5,574 nt of DNA from Gemmatimonadaceae bacterium (GTDB lineage Bacteria; Gemmatimonadota; Gemmatimonadetes; Gemmatimonadales; Gemmatimonadaceae). The notes beneath the pieces were generated by a model. It was not told where the DNA came from. It saw only the letters and a program-made list of their open reading frames with translations, and ran no database searches. The position numbers and the translations under genes are program-made. Positions within the stretch are counted from its first letter, which is position 1; every line of letters begins with the position of its first letter. The DNA lies in contig JACDHQ010000174.1 of the NCBI GenBank assembly GCA_013820975.1, positions 1 to 5,574 on the forward strand, in the 5' to 3' direction. This document shows, piece by piece, positions 4,700-5,574 of this stretch.

Positions 4700-5574
4700 A
4701 TGGCTGAAGACACGATGACCACCACGGGCGGCTCCACGCCGTCCCTCGAGCAGCTGCTCGCCGCGGGTGTGCACTTCGGGCACCAGACCCGCCGCTGGAA
4801 TCCCAAGATGCGCCGCTTCATCTTCGCGGAGCGCAACGGGATCCACATCATCGACCTCCACAAGACGCTCCGGCAGATCGAGCTCGCGCAGAAGCTGGTG
4901 CGCGAGGTCGTGATGCGCGGCGAGAACGTGCTGTTCGTCTGTACGAAGCAGCAGCTCGCCGGTCTCGTGCGCGAGCAGGCGGAGCGTTCGGGGGCGATGT
5001 ACATCACCGAGCGGTGGCTCGGCGGCCTGCTCACCAACTTCGCGACGGTCAAGAAGCAGCTGCGCCGCCTGAAGGAGCTGGCCGGCGGCGTCGAGGGTGG
5101 CGAGTTCGAGAACTACACCAAGAAGGAGCAGCTGATGCTCTCGCGCGAGCGCGAGAAGCTGATGAAGTACTTCAGCGGCATCGGCAGCATGACGCGCGTC
5201 CCCGGCCTGCTCATCGTCGTCGACTCCAAGAAGGAGCGGATCGCGGTCAACGAGGCGAACAAGCTTGGCATCCCGATCGTCGCGATCGTGGACACGAACG
5301 CCGACCCCGACGTCATCACGGTGCCGATCGCGGGCAACGACGACGCGATCCGCTCGGTCGAGCTGATTGCGAAGTCGCTCGCCGACACGATCGCCGAGGC
5401 GCGGCTCGCCGCGCCGGCCCTCCGCCAGGATGCCGAAGAGGGCGAGAGCACGACGTACAGCTCTGAGCGTGGCACCGAGCGTGAGCAGGGCGGGCGCGAT
5501 CGTGGTGATCGCGGCGGCCGTGGCAGCCAAGGTGGCCAGGGCGGCCAGGGTGGCCAGGGCGGCCAGGGCGGTGC
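4700..5574 (+). CDS. rpsB: 30S ribosomal protein S2 with Gly/Gln-rich C-terminal extension (3' partial)
   Basis: Small-subunit protein S2, which binds the 30S body-head junction with bS1 and is added late in assembly. 291 codons are visible and the frame is still open at the window end. Family features: LLAAGVHFGHQTRRWNPKM (19-37), the FAERNGIHIIDLHKT segment (42-56), TERWLGGLLTNF (103-114), and the second signature PGLLIVVDSKKE (168-179) continuing to NEANKLGIP (184-192). DTNADPD and PIAGNDDAIRS follow, and the conserved core ends near residue 235. Past it comes an acidic Ser/Glu stretch (244-263), then Arg/Gly-rich sequence (264-275) and five QGG tripeptides (277-291). Bacterial S2 is usually about 230-260 aa, so this tail is an addition. 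The stop codon and the usually adjacent tsf (EF-Ts) gene would lie to the right. Confidence 0.96.
   Translation, partial: MAEDTMTTTGGSTPSLEQLLAAGVHFGHQTRRWNPKMRRFIFAERNGIHIIDLHKTLRQIELAQKLVREVVMRGENVLFVCTKQQLAGLVREQAERSGAMYITERWLGGLLTNFATVKKQLRRLKELAGGVEGGEFENYTKKEQLMLSREREKLMKYFSGIGSMTRVPGLLIVVDSKKERIAVNEANKLGIPIVAIVDTNADPDVITVPIAGNDDAIRSVELIAKSLADTIAEARLAAPALRQDAEEGESTTYSSERGTEREQGGRDRGDRGGRGSQGGQGGQGGQGGQGG
5528..5572 (+). repeat. 9-base tandem repeats encoding (QGG)5 in rpsB
   Basis: Five consecutive 9-base units, CAAGGTGGC then variants of CAGGGCGGC/CAGGGTGGC, in frame with rpsB and each encoding Gln-Gly-Gly. They continue to the window edge, so the copy number is unknown. Differences between units are all at third codon positions, so the peptide is unchanged. 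Confidence 0.9.

Noticed and set aside
4601..5530. 309-codon open frame on the - strand
   Set aside because: Lies opposite rpsB and its leader. The protein is a low-complexity Arg/Asp/Leu-rich sequence typical of the reverse of a GC-rich gene.

Overview
This is a GC-rich bacterial chromosomal window of housekeeping character, with tightly packed genes. It is cut inside a gene at both ends. High GC, the rplM-rpsI-rpsB order, a secreted TolB-like beta-propeller and GC-rich heptamer repeats between genes fit something like Gemmatimonadota. That placement is an inference from general resemblance; other high-GC phyla are not excluded.

Left part (1-2180, + strand): three closely coupled genes. The first is the C-terminal part of a TrmA/RlmC/RlmD-family RNA m5U methyltransferase. 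It overlaps by 4 nt (GTGA) a 166-aa biotin carboxyl carrier protein with a canonical EAMKMEN biotinylation site. Four bases after that gene comes a secreted protein of 301 aa with PD40/TolB-like propeller repeats. They probably form one transcript but have no obvious shared pathway.

Middle (2177-3388, - strand): a Y-family DNA polymerase (DinB/Pol IV type) with its catalytic acidic residues intact. It runs tail-to-tail into the propeller gene, and the two stop codons share the palindrome CTAG.

Divergent spacer (3389-3655): ten tandem G-rich heptamers, then C-rich heptamers in inverted orientation, then a sigma70-like promoter candidate overlaid by an 8-bp inverted repeat. The promoter would drive the ribosomal genes to the right.

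Right part (3656-5574, + strand): rplM (L13) and rpsI (S9), joined by a TAATG overlap, then a 190-nt spacer and rpsB (S2), which runs off the window end. The spacer holds a second heptamer-based inverted element and a separate GC-rich hairpin. The S2 frame continues past the conserved core into a charged, Gly-rich tail with QGG tripeptide repeats.

I see no CRISPR array, transposase, phage gene, tRNA or toxin-antitoxin pair. The observations most worth a second look are the two architecturally matching heptamer inverted elements flanking rplM-rpsI and the low-complexity S2 tail.
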